Shown: piece by piece, positions 9,242-18,461 of the stretch
Layout of the letters: each line of letters begins with the position of its first letter
How positions within the stretch are numbered: the first letter of the stretch is position 1
From: Cryobacterium sp.
GTDB lineage: Bacteria; Actinomycetota; Actinomycetes; Actinomycetales; Microbacteriaceae
Direction of reading: 5' to 3'
NCBI GenBank assembly: GCA_019639015.1
Contig: JAHBSS010000002.1
Location: 34,799-98,798 of the forward strand
Length of the DNA stretch: 64,000 bases
The notes under the pieces: model-generated
Database searches by the model: none
What the model was told of the DNA's origin: nothing
The model's input: the letters and a program-made list of their open reading frames with translations, nothing else
Position numbers and translations under genes: made by a program

Positions 9242-10138
9242 CTAGCCAACGAAGGCTTTGAATCTCTCGGCTAGTCGGTCGCGGTCCGGCCAATATTTCT
9301 TCTCATTGGGGAGTTTTCGTAGCTTTTGCCCGTGCATGTCTTTCAAGCCGTGTTCGAGCATTGGACCGTCAGTTTCTTCGAGGAGATCTTGATTGATTTT
9401 GACTTCAAAGTCGGCATTTATCCCGAGCAACTTTGCATCGTAAGCGGCGTGGTGGATTTTGCACATTGCCAGACCGTTTGTCACATGGACGATGCTGTTC
9501 GGATCCGTATCCGGAGTGATGTGCGCGGCGTCAAGCAACCTCAAGTGTCCTAAGTTACAAATCGTGCACCGACTTTCATATGCCGTCATCACGATGTCCC
9601 GAAAGCGAGGTTGGTGTAGTCGCGCGAGGATCGTTCGCTCTGCATGGGCTCGTTCTGCAGCTGGCATCCCCGAAAGTTCGATTTGGAATCGAATGTCGTC
9701 GTCAAAGGCAAGAGTCACCATTCGGGCACCGGGATCGTCGTGTACATACATTGGAAAATGAGCGTAAAACGGTCCTGCTATTTTCACTTGCTCGAAATAT
9801 ACGACTGGCACACGAAGTTCGGCTGCGCGACGCAATTTCACATTATCTCCGCCATCGCCCTCGCGGTAGGCATATCGAATCAGTCCATCGCCGATATCGA
9901 TGTCGGCGTACGGATTACCTTTTCGGTCCGCACTTGTCATGACCGAGAGTGTCGCTTCAAAATCCGCCGGGTTGCGGATGCCGCGAGATTGGTCAAGCAA
10001 CGGAATCTTCTGACCGTGGAACTCAAAGTTTGAAAGTTCTTCTCGGGTATAAGTTGATCGACCGGTAGTTTCAGCCCTCCGAGCGAGCCAATGGAAAACC
10101 TCTGAACGGATGAGGTCTTGCTCCCACTTTGGACGCAC
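9242..10138 (-). CDS. HNH endonuclease family protein
   Basis: A 298-residue protein ending in an HNH nuclease domain: CTICN, then LDAAHITPD, then NGLAMCKIHHAAYD gives the zinc Cys pair, catalytic His and distal HH expected of the HNH_2 type found in putative restriction endonucleases. The roughly 180-residue N-terminal part (about residues 1-190) is a separate domain with DQSRGIRNP and FYAHFPMYV that I cannot name; in this family it is often a DNA-recognition module. It is not accompanied by a methyltransferase. It converges with mfd and stands downstream of a CPBP protease gene on the same strand, near an unusual inverted-repeat cluster. Confidence 0.8.
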   Translation of the reverse strand: MRPKWEQDLIRSEVFHWLARRAETTGRSTYTREELSNFEFHGQKIPLLDQSRGIRNPADFEATLSVMTSADRKGNPYADIDIGDGLIRYAYREGDGGDNVKLRRAAELRVPVVYFEQVKIAGPFYAHFPMYVHDDPGARMVTLAFDDDIRFQIELSGMPAAERAHAERTILARLHQPRFRDIVMTAYESRCTICNLGHLRLLDAAHITPDTDPNSIVHVTNGLAMCKIHHAAYDAKLLGINADFEVKINQDLLEETDGPMLEHGLKDMHGQKLRKLPNEKKYWPDRDRLAERFKAFVG

Positions 10139-10191
10139 GATTTAAGTATGGCCCGACTTGCTATCCAATCGGTCAACTCGCGTTCGTCTAA

Positions 10192-10971
10192 TTAGCGACT
10201 AGTGGCATCCGTCTGTTTGTGAACCCCATAAACCAACATTGGGATGAACACGAGCGAGCGGATATCAAACAGCGCGTGCACGATGATCGGCCAAATAATG
10301 TTCCCCGTGACGAGGAACAGCGCCATAAAAATAACGCCGAGAATGAAACTGCCGATCACGCCCGAAATCCCTTGGTAAGCGTGCATTAGGCCAAACGCCA
10401 AGAGACTCGATGCGACTGCGATTATCGCGTTCGAAGAAAGGGCAAAAATCAAGGTTGGCATTGCGAGGCGGAACAAAAGCTCTTCGACGAGCCCAGCATT
10501 GATCGAGAGCGCCAAGCCGTATTTCAGCTCGGCTCGATTGCGAGGCAAAAGTGCATGGATATCGCCAATTGCGTGCACCTGCTTTGCTTCGCGACCAACA
10601 AAAATGAACACAACTACGGCAACGACTAGACCTATCGCTACGCCAACTACCAATCCTCGAACCATTCCACTGTCTGCATCCAAATCGCGAAGCCAACGCA
10701 TGGCCGGCCAAGTCTCAACTTGAGCGAGCATCCTTGGGATATACGCCCAAACGCAAGCCAGAACGACTAGCGAAGCACCACCGAACCATCCGAATGATTC
10801 GAATATCCAGCGCCGCATCATCACTTGTCTGGATCGGGTCGAGCGGTAGCGCTTGAATCTGGCGTACTCTTGTCGATCCCTTGGGCCGCCCCGCCATGCG
10901 AGAAATCCAATCAGTCCAACGAGCAACGCTCCAAGCACCCACGGGGTGAACGGCGCGTCAACAGGAACCAC
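10192..10971 (-). CDS. CPBP family intramembrane metalloprotease
   Basis: A polytopic membrane protein of 259 residues carrying the CAAX-protease/bacteriocin-processing (Abi) signature: EELLFR with the glutamate pair, FGLMHAYQG with the second motif histidine, and a late HALFDI. At least six hydrophobic segments are seen. I place the start at GTG 10971, because GGGAGG lies eight bases upstream; a GTG at 10995 would swallow that site. Substrates of this family vary widely, from prenylated peptides to bacteriocin-related targets, and are not predictable here. It is divergent from mazG with the repeat locus between them. Confidence 0.8.
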   Translation of the reverse strand: MVPVDAPFTPWVLGALLVGLIGFLAWRGGPRDRQEYARFKRYRSTRSRQVMMRRWIFESFGWFGGASLVVLACVWAYIPRMLAQVETWPAMRWLRDLDADSGMVRGLVVGVAIGLVVAVVVFIFVGREAKQVHAIGDIHALLPRNRAELKYGLALSINAGLVEELLFRLAMPTLIFALSSNAIIAVASSLLAFGLMHAYQGISGVIGSFILGVIFMALFLVTGNIIWPIIVHALFDIRSLVFIPMLVYGVHKQTDATSR

Positions 10972-10994
10972 ACCCCCATCCTCCCAGCCCTGCA

Positions 10995-11173
10995 CGCAAT
11001 TCAGGCAAAGCGTGCCCGCCTATCGTTATCTGCATCCCGTCTCTGTTCGTAATTCAGGCAATACGGATGCCGGACGCCCGACACGCCGTCAAAACCGGCA
11101 TCCCTTGTTCGTTCTGCCTGAATTACGAACACCGCAATGGTCGGGCGGGATTGGTACTGCCTGAATTGCGAAC
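10995..11173 (+). repeat. Nested inverted-repeat locus between CPBP protease and mazG
   Basis: Four copies of one motif are arranged symmetrically. CGCAATTCAGGCA (10995-11007) matches TGCCTGAATTGCG (11158-11170) in inverse orientation, and inside it GTTCGTAATTCAGGCA (11045-11060) is exactly inverted as TGCCTGAATTACGAAC (11115-11130). A third inner pair is GGATGCCGG (11065-11073) and CCGGCATCC (11095-11103). The whole can fold into a cruciform or an RNA with nested stems. It lies between divergent genes and could hold operators, a small RNA or a miniature mobile element; none is proven. Confidence 0.8.
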
Positions 11174-11205
11174 AAGACGGGCGGGGGAGGGTGGGAGGAT
11201 GAGTC

Positions 11206-11868
11206 ATGCCAGTACAGCATCCTGCGTTTGACGAGTTGGTTGAGTTGGTGTCGCGGCTTCGCGGTCCCGGTGGCTGCGCGTGGGATGGTGAGCAAACCCA
11301 TGAGAGCCTGGCTCGCTACCTCATTGAGGAATGCTTTGAGCTTGTTGAAGCAATTGAAGCAAGAGATCGCGACGGGATGCTTGAGGAGCTCGGCGACGTT
11401 CTTTACCAAGTGCTGTTTCATGCTGACATTGCCGCGCATACCGAGGACGAAGGTTTTGACATTGAAGAAGTCGCCGCGCGCCTTAAGGCGAAAATGATCG
11501 GTCGCCATCCGCATGTGTTTGATGCAGAAGCTGCTACCCGAATGGGGATAAGTAGTGGGGAGGATGTTGCAAAGGTTTGGGACCAGCTCAAAACTGCTGA
11601 CAAACCGGAAAGAAAGAGCGTGTTGGAAGGTATCCCGATTTCGATGCCTTCGTTGCTGCTTGCCGAAAAGGTGAGCGGAAAGGCGGCGAAGATCGATATT
11701 GATCTGCCGCTGGTTGTGGTGCCCGAGAGCGAGGAGTTGCTCGGAGAACTACTCCTACAACTCGTGAACTCCGCCCGATTAAGCGGTTTGGATGCCGAAC
11801 GTTCTCTTCGTGGGGCAGTTCGAAAGCTTGCTGAACGAGTTCGAGAAGCCGAGGCCTGGCCCGGATGA
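11206..11868 (+). CDS. mazG: MazG family nucleoside triphosphate pyrophosphohydrolase
   Basis: A 220-residue MazG. The family removes pyrophosphate from non-canonical or excess nucleoside triphosphates. The all-alpha metal-binding motif is present: EECFELVEAIE then EELGDVLYQVLFHA, giving the ExxE...ExxD arrangement in the first MazG domain (about residues 20-120); the C-terminal half is a shorter helical region. A strong GGGAGGA site lies seven bases before ATG 11206. The last bases overlap a DtxR/IdeR-like palindrome that precedes the ferritin gene. Its position between mfd and eno is typical for the family in Micrococcales. Confidence 0.92.
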   Translation: MPVQHPAFDELVELVSRLRGPGGCAWDGEQTHESLARYLIEECFELVEAIEARDRDGMLEELGDVLYQVLFHADIAAHTEDEGFDIEEVAARLKAKMIGRHPHVFDAEAATRMGISSGEDVAKVWDQLKTADKPERKSVLEGIPISMPSLLLAEKVSGKAAKIDIDLPLVVVPESEELLGELLLQLVNSARLSGLDAERSLRGAVRKLAERVREAEAWPG

Positions 11869-11884
11869 GGCAAGGCTTGCCTGC
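11866..11884 (+). promoter_or_regulatory. Putative DtxR/IdeR iron box before ferritin
   Basis: TGAGGCAAGGCTTGCCTGC contains the perfect interrupted palindrome AGGCAAG-G-CTTGCCT (11868-11882). By hand it agrees with the 19-base actinobacterial DtxR/IdeR consensus TWAGGTWAGSCTWACCTWA at 14 positions. It starts at the mazG stop codon and ends 36 bases before the ferritin start. In mycobacteria and corynebacteria this regulator family controls ferritin genes in response to iron, so the site makes biological sense. No regulator gene is in the window. Confidence 0.55.
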
Positions 11885-11920
11885 CTAGAAAAGCCAAGGT
11901 CGAGCGCGTAACGTCAAGAT

Positions 11921-12448
11921 ATGTCGAACTTCGATGAACTACTAAGCGTTCAAATTGGCAATGAATTCGCTGCAAGCCAGCAGTACTTGGCGATCGCCGT
12001 TTGGTACGACAATCGTGACTTGCCACAACTCGCAAAGCATTTCTACCGGCAGTCTCTAGAAGAACGAAATCACGCAATGATGCTCGTGCAATATCGGCTC
12101 GATCGAGACTTGGGCATTGTGATCCCCGGCGTTGGGGAAGTAATTAACGAATTCAAGGATGACGCGGCTCCCATCGCGCTGGCACTCGAGCAAGAAAAGC
12201 GAGTGACTTCTCAAATTGAAGCGTTATTTGCCGCGGCTAGATCCGAAAGCGATGCGCTCGGCGAACAATTCATGCTTTGGTTCCTCAAAGAGCAAGTCGA
12301 AGAGGTTGCCTCAATGACGACGTTGCTAACTGTGATCAACCGCGCAAACAACAACTTGTTTGATGTCGAGAACTACCTTGCACGAGAAAGTGCGTCAAAT
12401 GCTGGACTTGATCCAGATGCTCCGGCCGCCGCAGGCGGGGCTCTATAG
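11921..12448 (+). CDS. Ferritin
   Basis: A 175-residue ferritin-like four-helix protein that oxidises and stores iron in a 24-mer shell. Ferroxidase-centre ligands are visible: the Glu in QIGNEFAASQQY, the ExxH pair in LEERNHAMMLV, the Glu in LALEQEKRVT and the Gln/Glu of FLKEQVEEV. The C-terminus is Ala/Gly rich. It has only a weak ribosome-binding site and is preceded by a DtxR/IdeR-like box, consistent with iron-dependent control. Its last codons are imperfectly repeated immediately downstream. Confidence 0.92.
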   Translation: MSNFDELLSVQIGNEFAASQQYLAIAVWYDNRDLPQLAKHFYRQSLEERNHAMMLVQYRLDRDLGIVIPGVGEVINEFKDDAAPIALALEQEKRVTSQIEALFAAARSESDALGEQFMLWFLKEQVEEVASMTTLLTVINRANNNLFDVENYLARESASNAGLDPDAPAAAGGAL

Positions 12449-12486
12449 TCGCGACTGTTGCGGGTGGGGCCTTTTAGTCGGAACTG
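12431..12486 (+). repeat. Imperfect tandem copy of the ferritin 3' end
   Basis: The final bases of the ferritin gene plus nine bases beyond its stop (12431-12457) are followed, two bases later, by a similar segment (12460-12486). Shared blocks are GC-GG-GGGGC, then TAGTCG and ACTG, with about 20 of 27 positions alike. Both copies encode an Ala-Gly-Gly-Ala-hydrophobic-stop ending. It may be a slipped duplication or a recombination scar. Confidence 0.5.
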
Positions 12487-12526
12487 CTGAGCGCAGAGCC
12501 CAGTAAACGCAACCGCTCTTGAGGGT

Positions 12527-12559
12527 GGTGCCCATATCGACCCGAACGATATGGGCACC
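12527..12559 (+). terminator. Strong hairpin in the 330-base ferritin-TetR gap
   Basis: A perfect 13-base-pair stem, GGTGCCCATATCG (12527-12539) with CGATATGGGCACC (12547-12559), closes a seven-base loop. There is no T-run on either side, so it is not a canonical intrinsic terminator; it could still stop or stabilise the ferritin transcript, or be a DNA palindrome bound by a protein. The rest of the gap (12560-12738) holds no convincing gene. Confidence 0.5.
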
Positions 12560-12738
12560 TACTTCCTGACCGTGCTCTAAAAATTTGGAGACAATCGGCC
12601 GGTTTTGACTGGGGAATTTCCTGCGTTCCCAGCCAAGCTACGAGAAATCCTGATCCCATTATCTCTCGCAAGCTCTGACGCCGCCGACCGAATCCCCCGG
12701 ATCCTCTGTGGTCGAAAGCGACGTAATAATTGTAATAG

Positions 12739-12768
12739 ATAACGCCTGTAATTGCTAACGTGCGTTAT
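12739..12768 (+). promoter_or_regulatory. Candidate TetR operator at the start of the 12778 regulator
   Basis: ATAACGC (12739-12745) and GCGTTAT (12762-12768) form a 7-base inverted repeat spaced by 16 bases, ending ten bases before the regulator's ATG. The position suits autorepression by the TetR-type protein it precedes. The surrounding sequence is A/T-rich and likely contains the promoter. Confidence 0.45.
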
Positions 12769-12777
12769 GGTAATGTC

Positions 12778-13377
12778 ATGAGTCGCAGAGCGGAGCCTGG
12801 TCGTAAGGCAGAACTGCTTGAGCAGATTTTGGACTATTTGGTCGACAAACCCTTATCAAGACTGACTTTCAGGACCGTCGCCGCGGCTCTTGGCGTTAGT
12901 ACCTTCACTCTCGTTTACCAATTTGGAAATAGAGCTGGACTCGTAGCCGCAATTGTGAAACAAGTTACTTCGAGGCAAGAAGAGATTGAAAAGCGATTGA
13001 TCGTTGGTGCTGGATCATTGCACAACTATTACGAAAATCTTGAAACGTCTTGGAATTGGACTCTTGATCCCCGCAACCGGCAGCTTCAACGGTTGGAATT
13101 TGAGGCTGCAATGCTTGGAGTCTTGGATCCAGAGGTTGGAGCGTTCAGCAAGGCGCTCTATGAAACTTGGCTTCGAGTGGGGACCGAGTCTCTTGTTGCA
13201 TTTGGGCTCGACACCAAGGAGGCCGCAACTCAAGCCAGAATCGCCGTTGATACGTTCTACGGCTTGCAATATGACTTGCTCGTAAACGGTCGCGAAGAAG
13301 AAACCACAAATTCGTTTCGAACGTTTGTGAAAGAACATCGAGAACGAGTTGAGGGACTTGTTGGAGACCTGGTTTAG
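12778..13377 (+). CDS. TetR family transcriptional regulator
   Basis: A 199-residue one-component repressor. The N-terminal helix-turn-helix lies at about residues 15-65 (RLTFRTVAAALGVSTFTLVYQFGNRAGLV region), and the rest is an alpha-helical ligand-binding domain. ATG 12778 is preferred; a GTG at 12760 would overlap the candidate operator. It sits alone between ferritin and hisS with no obvious efflux or enzyme partner, so the target is unknown and may be only itself. It reads toward hisS, 41 bases away. Confidence 0.82.
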   Translation: MSRRAEPGRKAELLEQILDYLVDKPLSRLTFRTVAAALGVSTFTLVYQFGNRAGLVAAIVKQVTSRQEEIEKRLIVGAGSLHNYYENLETSWNWTLDPRNRQLQRLEFEAAMLGVLDPEVGAFSKALYETWLRVGTESLVAFGLDTKEAATQARIAVDTFYGLQYDLLVNGREEETTNSFRTFVKEHRERVEGLVGDLV

Positions 13378-13418
13378 TGACGTTTTCAAGGCAGTTGGCT
13401 TGATGCCAGAATCAATAG

Positions 13419-14720
13419 GTGGCTACCCAAGTTAACCCGCCAAGAGGGATGCGCGACTTCCTCCCTGGCGAGAAGTCAAAACGCGAACGAATCCTTTCGA
13501 TAATCCGCGAAAGCTACAAGCGCCATGGTTTCGATGAGATTGAAACACCGGTAGCGGAGGATAGCGATCGACTTCACGCGGGACTAGGTGGCGACAATGA
13601 AAAACTCGCGTTCGGAATAATGAAGCGCGGCCTTACGCAAGAGGACTTGCAAAACGCGAAGGACCCGCTCGAGTTGGCAGACCTTGGACTCAGGTTCGAC
13701 CTCACAGTTCCACTAAGTCGGTTCTACGCCACGCATCGAGCAGAGCTTCCAAGCGTGTTTCGTTCCATCCAAATCGGGCCAGTATGGAGAGCAGAGCGAC
13801 CACAAAAAGGGCGATATCGGCAGTTCGTTCAATGCGACATTGATGTAATAGGTGAAGCGAGCGTACTGGCAGAGGCGGAGCTAATTCTCGCTTCTCTTTC
13901 CGCGTTCAGCGCACTGGGCCTTGGCGAGGTGACTTTGCGCATTAACGATCGTCGCATCTTGGAAGGGTTACTTGAATCTTTTGGTTTTCCGAAAGCCGAA
14001 TTCGCTTCAGTGCTAATTAGTCTCGACAAGCTCGACAAGGTTTCGGTCCAAGACATCCTGGCTGAAATTGAGGCGAAGTCAAAGGCACCCGAAGCGGTAA
14101 GAGCGCTTGAGGGTTTCATCAATCGACCGCAAACTCTGGAGTTTCTTCCCTTCGGGGAACGCCAAATCCGAAAAGCGCTACCTGACGGATTCGATTCGGT
14201 CGCTGTTGCCAACATGGTCGAGCTGGGTTCGATTCTCGAAGCTGCGATCGGTGGTAAAGCTGAAAGCTTACCCCTCGTATTTGACCCATTCTTAGTTCGA
14301 GGAATGGGCTATTACACCGGTGCCATTTTTGAAGCGGTGCATCCGACCGCCGGCTATTCGGTCGGAGGAGGCGGCAGGTACGACGGAATGATCGGTCGCT
14401 TTCTAGGAACTGACGTTCCCGCAACAGGATTCTCAATAGGTTTTGAGCGAATCATTGACCTAATTGAGTTCGATGAAACCGCCACCGAAGATTCTGTCGC
14501 GCTAATTTTCGACACTGGAATCGATACTTCGATTCTTATGAAATTGAAAGCTCAACTGGTCTCAACGGGAGTTCGAGTGCGATTGGAGCGATCCACTCGC
14601 AATCTGAAGGGGTTACTTGACGAACTTGCAGCATCCGGATTTAGCAGGTTTGCCCAAGTTGGCGAAGCGACCGAAGTTGATCAGTTGACTTTCAAAAACC
14701 TGAATCAAGAACACAAGTGA
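13419..14720 (+). CDS. hisS: Histidyl-tRNA synthetase
   Basis: A 433-residue class II aminoacyl-tRNA synthetase charging tRNA-His. The N-terminus PPRGMRDFLP is the HisRS hallmark; motif 2 is VWRAERPQKGRYRQFVQCD and motif 3 contains GFSIGFERI, with the histidine-specific GGGRYDGMIGRF before it. The C-terminal anticodon-binding domain begins near residue 330. GTG start at 13419. It is followed by eno after a leader with a 7-base inverted repeat (14742-14748 and 14765-14771). Confidence 0.95.
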   Translation: MATQVNPPRGMRDFLPGEKSKRERILSIIRESYKRHGFDEIETPVAEDSDRLHAGLGGDNEKLAFGIMKRGLTQEDLQNAKDPLELADLGLRFDLTVPLSRFYATHRAELPSVFRSIQIGPVWRAERPQKGRYRQFVQCDIDVIGEASVLAEAELILASLSAFSALGLGEVTLRINDRRILEGLLESFGFPKAEFASVLISLDKLDKVSVQDILAEIEAKSKAPEAVRALEGFINRPQTLEFLPFGERQIRKALPDGFDSVAVANMVELGSILEAAIGGKAESLPLVFDPFLVRGMGYYTGAIFEAVHPTAGYSVGGGGRYDGMIGRFLGTDVPATGFSIGFERIIDLIEFDETATEDSVALIFDTGIDTSILMKLKAQLVSTGVRVRLERSTRNLKGLLDELAASGFSRFAQVGEATEVDQLTFKNLNQEHK

Positions 14721-14761
14721 ACAGTCTTGCTGGGAAATTATCCGTGCATTGATCGCCTTAG

Positions 14762-16078
<1,317 letters not shown>

Positions 16079-16174
16079 GCGCCACCAAAGCACATTATGG
16101 GTTGTCGCAGCGAACCTTGACTCGAACAGCCGGTTCGAAGGCGTTTGTCGGCTCTTCGCGCTTAGGCTTTGAAC

Positions 16175-16678
16175 GTGGCTAAAAAGGATCAATCCCGGCA
16201 AGTGCAAGTGAACTTGCCTGAAGCCACCGAACGCGCAAATTGGTATCGAAGCATCCGTCTTTCTGGATTCACAATTGCAACTCTCACAGTGTTGATTCTC
16301 GCGATCGTCGTGCTCGCGCCATCACTGAAGATTTTCTTTGAGCAGCAGCATCAAATCGCGGTGTTACGCGCTGAAGTCGAGTCACAAAAGGGAGACCTCA
16401 ACGATCTAAAGGACGAACGTGCCCGGTGGGACGACCCGAATTACATTGAGGCCCAAGCTAGGGAACGACTTAATTACGTTTATCCGGGTGAATACAGCTA
16501 TCTGGTAATCGACGACTTAGCTGATAACAACCAGACTGATGGTCTCCCGATCAGCGATAAAGTTCAGTCCGCCCAAGTTGACTGGATTGGAGTCTTGCTT
16601 TCTTCGGTGCTCACCGCCAGTTTGACCCAGGAAAAACCTGGCGAGATCGTGGCGCCGGTGATTGGAACAGGCGGCTGA
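16175..16678 (+). CDS. Septum formation initiator family protein (FtsB/DivIC-like)
   Basis: A 167-residue single-pass membrane protein. A short basic cytoplasmic N-terminus is followed by a transmembrane helix at about residues 30-52 and a coiled coil with heptads (QHQIAVLRAEVESQKGDL), then DDPNYIEAQARERLNYVYPGE, the FtsB/DivIC signature. It acts in the divisome, linking FtsL and FtsQ. GTG 16175 gives a MAKK-type start; a TTG two codons upstream is possible. The C-terminal tail after residue 120 is longer than in E. coli FtsB. Its stop overlaps the next start by one base (TGATG). Confidence 0.88.
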   Translation: MAKKDQSRQVQVNLPEATERANWYRSIRLSGFTIATLTVLILAIVVLAPSLKIFFEQQHQIAVLRAEVESQKGDLNDLKDERARWDDPNYIEAQARERLNYVYPGEYSYLVIDDLADNNQTDGLPISDKVQSAQVDWIGVLLSSVLTASLTQEKPGEIVAPVIGTGG

Positions 16679-17211
16679 TGGTTCGACCGCCTTTTGATGA
16701 GCCGGACCCAAAGGACCTTGAGGTGGTCTCGATTCAGTTGGGTCGTCCCGCGAGGGGTGTCATTGGGATTGCGGCTCGCTGTCGTTGCGGTGCACCGACG
16801 GTCGTTGCAACTGCACCGCAGCTGGAAGATGGTACGCCGTTTCCGACTCTCTACTATTTGAGTCATCCGGCTGCCACCGCGGCCGTTTCACAATTGGAAG
16901 CTAACGGTCAAATGGCTTCGTTCAATGACCTACTATTTCAGGATGAGCGGCTACGGCTCGAATACCGAAACGCTCACGAATCCTACCTTCGTGATCGCGA
17001 ATCACTCGGTGTTGTACACGAGATTGAAGGAATCTCGGCCGGGGGTATGCCAACGAGGGTCAAGTGTTTGCACGCATTGGTTGCACATTCTTTAGCGGTC
17101 GGCGCGGGCATCAACCCAATCGGGGATCGCGCACTCGAGCTTGCGACTTGGAGTCCCGACGAATGTGCGTGCCAACTAACCGAACCAACTCAGAGTCAGG
17201 CTGATCGTTGA
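16678..17211 (+). CDS. DUF501 domain-containing protein
   Basis: A 177-residue protein of the actinobacterial DUF501 family, almost always encoded between ftsB/divIC and an exopolyphosphatase or protease gene. Recognisable parts are RPARGVIGIAARCRCGAP near the N-terminus, FPTLYYLSHP, and the MPTRVKCLHALVAHSLAVG stretch with a conserved Cys-His. The role is not established; operon conservation suggests a link with cell division or envelope. It is translationally coupled on both sides: one-base overlap upstream and four-base overlap with the protease gene. Confidence 0.9.
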   Translation: MVRPPFDEPDPKDLEVVSIQLGRPARGVIGIAARCRCGAPTVVATAPQLEDGTPFPTLYYLSHPAATAAVSQLEANGQMASFNDLLFQDERLRLEYRNAHESYLRDRESLGVVHEIEGISAGGMPTRVKCLHALVAHSLAVGAGINPIGDRALELATWSPDECACQLTEPTQSQADR

Positions 17212-18449
17212 GGCGCCTTGTATTCCTGGCGATAGGTGTCTTACTTACGTCTTCTTTTGTATCGATGGCGACACCGGTAGTTGCCGATTCAATTAGGGGC
17301 AGCGAATATTGGCTTGACCAGTACGGCATCCGCGCAGCTTGGAACGTTACAAAAGGCGCCGGGGTGACCATTGCGATAATTGACACGGGGATTGATTCAA
17401 GTCACGTTGACTTGCAAGGCGCTGTCGTAGGGGGAACCGACGAATCCGGAATTGGTGCATCGGATGGCCAGGCACCAGTCGGTGACAGTGGCGAGCACGG
17501 CACCATGGTTGCTTCTCTCGCTGCTGGCCGCGGACACGGTTCGAACTCAGGCGTAATAGGCGCAGCACCAGAGGCATCCCTACTTTCAGTTTCGATAGCG
17601 TTCGACGCCGGAGCAAGAAATTCGGACGATCAAATAGCCGATGGCGTGAGGTGGGCGGTTGACCACGGCGCAAAGGTAATAAATATGTCACTCACCCGAA
17701 ACAGTCTCGACTGGCCAGAGAGTTGGGATAACGCGTTCCTTTACGCGTTTGAGCACGACGTTGTTGTTGTCGCGGCCGCGGGAAATAGAGGTAGCGGCAC
17801 CACCGAGGTTGGGGCGCCAGCCACAATCCCTGGGGTACTCGTTGTGGGCGGTGTCAATCGCCGTGGAACGGCGAGCTGGAACGCGTCCTCGCAAGGAATT
17901 ACGATAACGGTTTGTGCACCTAGCGAAGACCTCGTTGGTGCGGCTCCCGGCGGAGGTTACTATTCGTGGGCGGGAACCAGCGGTGCTACACCGATAGTTG
18001 CCGGGATCGTCGCACTCGTTCGTGCCGCGCATCCAGAGATGGATGCTGGAAATGTCATCAACCGAATACGGGCTACCGCCAGAAATCCTGGGGTGGAAAC
18101 GCCAAGCGCAATTTACGGGTACGGACTTGTGGATGCTGCAGCTGCGGTATCTGCGGATGTGCCGACAGAGGACTATAACCCGACTCAAGAACTCAAAGAG
18201 TGGATAAAGGTTCATCGGCGAGCAGAAGCAACTGCGCAGCCCTCACCAATCGGTTCGGAAGCCCCCACCAACACGAGGAGCCCCACTCCACAAGTTCAAC
18301 GCAACAACTCGTTCGGTCTTGCGTTGCCAACCATTTCCGAGCTTCGAAATATTGGAATCCCAATTGCAGTTTTCACGATTTTTGGCGTCGCTCTCATCGT
18401 TTGGGTGTGGTCGTTCCTCCGGTGGAAAATTAGGCAACGCGGCAGGTAG
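17208..18449 (+). CDS. S8 family serine peptidase, mycosin-like membrane-anchored
   Basis: A 413-residue secreted subtilase. A signal peptide occupies about residues 1-27, the catalytic triad is Asp59 (IIDTGID), His97 (GEHGTMVAS) and Ser258 (AGTSGATPI), a Pro/Thr/Ser-rich linker follows, and a C-terminal transmembrane helix (about 382-404) ends in a basic tail. This is the architecture of mycosins, but no type VII secretion genes are nearby. TTG start overlaps the DUF501 stop by four bases, so it is the third gene of the ftsB operon. A role in envelope protein processing is plausible but inferred. Confidence 0.88.
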   Translation: MRRLVFLAIGVLLTSSFVSMATPVVADSIRGSEYWLDQYGIRAAWNVTKGAGVTIAIIDTGIDSSHVDLQGAVVGGTDESGIGASDGQAPVGDSGEHGTMVASLAAGRGHGSNSGVIGAAPEASLLSVSIAFDAGARNSDDQIADGVRWAVDHGAKVINMSLTRNSLDWPESWDNAFLYAFEHDVVVVAAAGNRGSGTTEVGAPATIPGVLVVGGVNRRGTASWNASSQGITITVCAPSEDLVGAAPGGGYYSWAGTSGATPIVAGIVALVRAAHPEMDAGNVINRIRATARNPGVETPSAIYGYGLVDAAAAVSADVPTEDYNPTQELKEWIKVHRRAEATAQPSPIGSEAPTNTRSPTPQVQRNNSFGLALPTISELRNIGIPIAVFTIFGVALIVWVWSFLRWKIRQRGR

Positions 18450-18461
18450 TAGATTTAACTA

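Noticed and set aside
12474-12671. Minus-strand ORF in the ferritin-TetR gap
   Set aside because: No start context, spans the strong hairpin, composition not protein-like.
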